From NCBI RefSeq assembly GCF_016801865.2, contig NC_068939.1, positions 153,766,240 through 153,830,239 of the forward strand: a DNA stretch of 64,000 bases, in the 5' to 3' direction. Under the pieces are notes generated by a model, which saw only the letters and a list, made by a program, of their open reading frames with translations, was not told where the DNA came from and searched no databases. Below are positions 59,061 through 64,000 of this stretch, in pieces. Position numbers and translations under genes: made by a program. Source of the DNA: Culex pipiens pallens. Lineage: Eukaryota > Arthropoda > Insecta > Diptera > Culicidae. How positions within the stretch are numbered: position 1 is the stretch's first letter; every line of letters starts with the position of its first letter.

Positions 59061-61610
59061 TCGCGTGAGTCGATCATTGGAACTGGCCACCACCTGGAGT
59101 GGCCGGAGGCCCCGCGGATGTTCTGATGGGGGGACATTTGCCGGACCGTAAGAGTTGTGGCAATATGGGTATCAAACTTTATGGTTTTTGATACTGGGCA
59201 TGAAATTTGACATTTCGGCAGTAGCGGCCACAATCCGGAGTGGCCGGAGGCCCCGGGGATGTTCCGATAAGGGGACATTTGCGGAACCATAAGAGTTGGG
59301 GCAATATGGGTATCAAACTTTATGGTTTTTGATACTGGGCATGAAATTTTACATTTCGGCAATAGTGGCCACAATCCGGAGTGGCCGGAGGCCCCGCGGA
59401 TGTTCCGATGGGGGGACATTTGCCGGACCGTAAGAGTTGGGGCAATATGGGTATCAAACTTTATGGTTTTTGATACCGGACATGAAATTTGACATTTCGG
59501 CAGTAGTGACCACAATCCGGAGTGGCCGGAGGCCCCGGGGATGTTCCGATAAGGGGACATTTGCGGAACCATAACAGTTGGGGCAATATGGGTATCAAAC
59601 TTTAGGGATTTTGATACTGGACATGAAATTTGACATTTTGGCAGTAGTGGCCACCACCTGGAGTGTCCGGAGGCCCCGGGGATGTTCCGATGGGGGGACA
59701 TTTGCCGGACCGTAAGAGTTGGGGCAATATGGGTATCAAACTTTATGGTTTTTGATACCGGACATGAAATTTGACATTTTGGCAGTAGTGGCCACCACCT
59801 GGAGTGGCCGGAGGCCCCGGGGATGTTCCGATAAGGGGACATTTGCGGAACCATAAGAGTTGGGGCAATATGGGTATCAAACTTTAGGGATTTTGATACT
59901 GGACATGAAATTTGATGTTTCGGCAGTAGTGACCACAATCCGGAGTGGCCGGAGGCCCCGGGGATGTTCCGATGGGGGGACATTTGCCGAACCGTAAGAG
60001 TTGGGGCAATATGGGTATCAAACTTTATGGTTTTTGATACTGGACATGAAATTTGACATTTTGGCAGTAGTGGCCACCACCTGGAGTGGCCGGAGGCCCC
60101 GGGGATGTTCCAATAAGGGGACATTTGCGGAACCATAAGAGTTGGGGCAATATGGGTATCAAACTTAATGGTTTTTGATACCGGACATGAAATTTGACAT
60201 TTCGGCAATAGTGACCACAATCCGGAGTGGCCGGAGGCCCCGGGGATGTTCCGATAAGGGGACATTTGCGGAACCATAAGAGTTGGGGCAATATGGGTAT
60301 CAAACTTTATGGTTTTTGATACTGGATATGAAATTTGACATTTCGGCAGTAGTGGTCACAATCCGGAGTGGCCGGAGGCCCCGCGGATGTTCCGATGGGG
60401 GGACATTTGCCGGACCGTAAGAGTTGGGGCAATATGGGTATCAAACTTTATGGTTTTTGATACCGGACATGAAATTTGACATTTTGGCAGTAGTGGCCAC
60501 AATCCGGAGTGGCCGGAGGCCCCGCGGATGTTCCGATGGGGGGACATTTGCCGGACCGTAAGAGTTGGGGCAATATGGGTATCAAACTTTATGGTTTTTG
60601 ATACTGGATATGAAATTTGACATTTCGGCAGTAGTGGTCACCACCTGGAGTGTCCGGAGGCCCCGGGGATGTTCCGATGGGGGGACATTTGCCGGACCGT
60701 AAGAGTTGGGGAAATATGGGTATCAAACTTTATGGTTTTTGATACTGGGCATGAAATTTGACATTTCGGCAGTAGTGGACACAATCCGGAGTGGCCGGAG
60801 GCCCCGCGGATGTTCCGATGGGGGGACATTTGCCGAACCGTAAGAGTTGGGGCAATATGGGTATCAAACTTTATGGTTTTTGATACTGAACATGAAATTT
60901 GACATTTCGGCAGTAGTGGCCACCACCTGGAGTGTCCGGAGGCCCCGGGTATGTTCCGATGGGGGGACATTTGCCGGACCGTAAGAGTTGGGGCAATATG
61001 GGTATCAAACTTTATGGTTTTTGATACTGGGCATGAAATTTGACATTTCGGCAGTAGTGGCCACAATCCGGAGTGGCCGGAGGCCCCGCGGATGTTCCGA
61101 TGGGGGGACATTTGCCGAACCGTAAGAGTTGGGGCAATATGGGTATCAAACTTTATGGTATTTGATACTGAACATGAAATTTGACATTTCGGCAGTAGTG
61201 GCCACAATCCGGAGTGTCCGGAGGCCCCGCAGATGTTCCGATGGGGGGACATTTTCTGGACCGTAAGAGTTAGGGCAATATGGGTATCAAACTTAATGGT
61301 TTCGATACCGGACATTAAATTTGACATTTTGGCAGTAGTGGCCACAATCCGGAGTGGCCGGAGGCCCCGCAGATGTTCCGATGGGGGGACATTTGCTGGA
61401 CCGTAAGAGTTGGGGCAATATGGGTATCAAACCTAATGGTTTTTGATACCGGATATGAAATTTGACATTTTGGCAGTAGTGGCCACAATCCGAAGTGGCC
61501 GGAGGCCCCGGGGATTTTCCGATGAGGGGACATTTGCCGGAACGTAAGAGTTGGGGCAATATGGGTATCAAACTTAATGATTTTTGATACTGGAAATAAA
61601 AAGTTGCATT
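59061..61610 (-). repeat. Minisatellite array C
   Basis: About 18 units of about 141 bp. The core reads on the minus strand (TTTGATACCCATATTGCCCC; plus GGGGCAATATGGGTATCAAA). The unit is related along its length to array A (GGACATT, CCGGAGTGGCC, TATGGTTTTTGA) but well diverged. In the first 1 kb, units alternate between GATGGGGGGACATTTGCCGG and GATAAGGGGACATTTGCGGA types. The unit length keeps minus frames open (446 codons at 58937-60277); these are not treated as genes. Confidence 0.94.
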
Positions 61611-62030
61611 TGGCCATTATCTGAAATTAAGCAGTTAAAATATGCTAATGCTAAGCAGTTAAAATATATTGCGTATTAGGCAGGAAGTAATAAATAGACT
61701 ACTGCAATGCACATTTTTTTGTGCCACTGTGAAAATCTGTTTCTGGAAATTTAGAATAACTATCTCGTAATCATTAAGAGCCCTGTAAAGGGTAGTTTTT
61801 AATGTCTGCTGTTCAAATTTCCTTTACTGCCGCCGATTGCTTGCAACAGCCTTGCAAAAACATTCCCGCATCTTGGTAACTTTCGAGTGGTGAAGGAAAG
61901 TAAATTGATTTCACTTCGATTTCTATTTCAGCTCCACTTGCAATTTCCGTCCCCTTAGTTCGATAGGACGGTTATTATAAGGGGGGAATTTGGACCGGAC
62001 ATTCTAATCGAAAATTTCAACAATCATCTT
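61611..62030 (-). other. Unique segment between array C and the GGTGCAGG end
   Basis: About 420 bp of the array element that has no counterpart in copy A. AGCAGTTAAAATATGCTAAT is partly repeated near 61630. No coding capacity. Confidence 0.45.
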
Positions 62031-62200
62031 GCAAAGTTCTTTGTCATACTGGTCATGTGTAACATAACCACCTGCACCTTTTTTTTAAATTACTGCACAT
62101 GTTTGCCCACTTTTGAAAAAAAAAAAATATTTTTGAATAGTTGAGAAAATTCTCTATATTTTGCTTTTTTGAACTTTGTTGATACGACCCTTAGTTGCTG

Positions 62201-63170
62201 GTGATTGTGGTAATCGAATAATAGCATCATTAGTGCGCTGGAAGTGGGGACGCGAATCGTGATTATTCAGGTTAATTTTTTTGTGTGCTTTTGTGTCGCT
62301 GTTCGTATGGGGTGAGTGCGTTATTTGTAAAGGTGGTGTAAAAAATATTCGGAGTGAAAAGTGATTTTTTTTTTTTTTGTGTGTTTTTGGTCATAAATTG
62401 TGTGTGTCTTAATTTATAAGAAGATTACCCTCTGAAAATGCAGCGTCATCAGTGCTTAATTGGCAAAGGGAGCGCGTGGTCGTAAAAAATATTCGGAGTG
62501 AAAAGTGATTTTTTTTGTGATTTTCAAAGCCCTTCCTATATCATTGTTGATCGGAAGGCACGGCGTCGGGTGGGTTGTGTTTAAATTTATCGAGGTTTTA
62601 TTTATTTGCGGTGAAATTCTATATCATGATCCAAAGACGCACTGACAATTTGGATCGTTGAGTTAATAGTGGAGCAAAATAACTGTGTGTGAGTGATTTT
62701 GTGTGTTAATCAGAAAGACCTTCCCATAGCATCGTTGCTCGGAAGGCTCGCCGACGGGTCTATTATGAAAGTCCTCCCCATAGCGTCGTAGCTCGGGAGG
62801 CATCGAAAAGCCAATACCTTATCCTACTAACCCAAAAAAAAATTAATCATGTGATGCTTGAAGGAGATGCTGTGGATTCAACGGTCTCAAGCGGTATCAA
62901 CAAGTATATAGCGAAAAACTATGTGCTTGATGAGTCTGCAACTTCAAATATCGGACTAACATTCCTCCCTTTCGTTGAACTGCAGGCTTCTTGGGAGGGC
63001 GCCGGTATTGACTAATAAAGTAGAGATCTTCAGAGGTTAAACAGTGAACGGATTGTTGGCTCCCACTGATCATTTTTGATTCATTGTTTAACTTCAGCTG
63101 ATCTGTCAATAACGGAGTAGCAGCTCATTGGCAGTCAACCATGCTCATGCTCATGCTCATGCTCATGCTC
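62201..63170 (+). mobile_element. Non-autonomous LINE-derived element with hexamer tail
   Basis: Flanked by a 19-bp direct repeat ATACGACCCTTAGTTGCTG (62182-62200 and 63171-63189) and ending in a tandem ATGCTC tail (63140-63170), the marks of target-primed reverse transcription. It is only 970 bp and has no reverse transcriptase ORF. The 5' half has two copies of AATATTCGGAGTGAAAAGTG (62347, 62490) and three degenerate CTTCC...GGAAG hairpin modules (about 62530, 62718, 62771). It looks like the joined 5' and 3' ends of a LINE, or a SINE-like parasite of one. Confidence 0.82.
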
Positions 63171-64000
63171 ATACGACCCTTAGTTGCTGAGATATTGCCA
63201 TGCAAAGGTTAAAAAACAGGATAATTGATGTTTTCCAAGTCTCACCCAAACAACCCACCATTTTCTAACGTCGATATCTCAGCAACCAATGTTCCAATTT
63301 ACAATGTTAAAATATAAAGTATCTGTGAAAATCTCTTCGAAAAAATATTTTAAATTTCTTGAATCAAGACAAACATTTCAAAAGTGCCAAATATTTAATA
63401 AAACGCCCTTTTAAAATGTTAGTCTCAGTTTATTTTTTTTTATATTTTTTTCGGTAAGATCGGAAAATTTAACGAATGTTTCATATTTTAACATTGTAAA
63501 TCGGACCATTAGTTGCTGATCTATCGACGTTAGAAAATGGTGGGTTGTTTGGGTGAGACTTGGAAAACATCAATTTTCCTGTTTTTTAACCTTTGCATGG
63601 CAATATCTCAGCAACTAAGGGTCGTATCAACAAAGTTCAAAAAAGCAAAGTATAGAGAATTTTCTTAGCCTTTCAAAAATATTTTTTTAAAGTGGGCAAA
63701 CATGGGCACTAATTTAAAAAAAATGAATAGCTGCGAATATTTTTAAAAAAGTTACCTAAAACTGGCAATAACTTGAAAACGGTGCACTTTATCAAAATTT
63801 CACAAAAGTATTTTTTGATTGCAAATTGGATTTTACATCGAAAAATGAAGTTGAAAAATTTTGCGACCAAAATTTTTTTTATGCCAATTTTTTTGAGAAA
63901 ATCAGTATTGATTCGAAAATTCATAACTCGGTCAAAGATTTTTTGCACAACCTGAAAATTTCTGAAAATTTGGCATATTATGTCCCCTTAAACATATAAA

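Larger units (their letters stand above)
58681..62078 (-). mobile_element. Array-bearing mobile element, copy C (Helentron-like ends)
   Basis: On the minus strand it starts GGTGCAGGTGGTTATGTT and ends GACAAAGTTCTTTGTC, like copy A at 2876-7347. It sits in a T run of the left arm of foldback G. The uninterrupted right arm reads CATTTTTTTTAAATTAG at the matching place, which fixes both ends. It carries array C and a private tail (58681-59060) with three degenerate copies of a 24-bp unit (GCAGATGGCTTGGAGG-type, 58975-59040). No helicase or Rep ORF. Confidence 0.72.
58420..64000. mobile_element. Large foldback element G, interrupted twice, runs off the window
   Basis: The left arm is in pieces (58420-58680, 62079-62200, 63190-63350). 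The right arm is intact from about 63460 to the window end. Mirrored pairs include GGTGCACTTTATCAAAATTT (63781) with AAATTTTGATAAAGTGCACC (58601), and TACGACCCTTAGTTGCTGAG (63172) with CTCAGCAACTAAGGGTCGTA (63608). The intact right arm shows both interruptions of the left arm as empty sites. The right terminus is outside the window. Confidence 0.85.

Noticed and set aside
58937..61617. Minus-strand ORFs of 446, 235 and about 100 codons in array C
   Set aside because: Satellite units read through; the frame is lost wherever a unit has an indel.

Overview
The window looks like repeat-dense, gene-poor chromosomal DNA of an insect, most likely a culicine mosquito (Culex-like). That is an inference. 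It rests on a two-exon secreted DUF1091-type gene with a 53-bp GT-AG intron, a very high density of short inverted-repeat DNA transposons with clean target duplications, tRNA-derived SINEs, and the absence of any long conserved ORF. No bacterial, CRISPR or viral organisation is present.

Only one protein-coding gene is convincing: 8316-8908 (+), a 179-residue secreted protein of the insect DUF1091/MD-2-related family, with a possible decayed relative just downstream. Nearly everything else is mobile or tandemly repeated DNA. Seven stretches of higher-GC, apparently single-copy sequence without convincing exons (about 13.4-15.1, 21.3-22.3, 30.6-32.0, 37.5-38.8, 40.9-42.2, 49.9-51.9 and 56.6-58.1 kb) are separated by these transposon blocks.

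Three minisatellite loci dominate. Array A (about 3.0-7.0 kb, 141-bp units, three blocks of alternating orientation) and array C (about 59.1-61.6 kb, also about 141-bp units) are diverged relatives. Each sits inside a copy of the same mobile element: one end begins GGTGCAGGTGGTTATGTT, the other is the palindrome GACAAAGnnCTTTGTC, both are inserted in A/T runs, and the copies lie in opposite orientation. The unrelated-looking array B (about 15.5-20.9 kb, units about 120-127 bp) shares with A and C the core TTTGATACCCATATTGC. A short core kept in three otherwise different satellites is the most striking signal here. It suggests a selected sequence, for example a satellite-derived piRNA or a protein-binding site.

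The rest is a layered transposon record. A hAT-like element of 5.4 kb (32039-37484, 8-bp TSD GTTACAGA) holds four younger elements. A hAT MITE (53323-54511, TSD CTCTACAG) splits a tRNA SINE. Long near-perfect palindromes lie at 0.2, 11.5, 16.4, 23.8, 28.2, 33.0, 42.5 and 58.4-64 kb. The last palindrome was interrupted by the array-C element and by a 970-bp LINE-derived element with a 19-bp TSD, and its second arm preserves both empty sites. A 1.6-kb array of the octamer GTAATTTT (about 39.2-40.8 kb) lies inside the end of another hAT-like element.
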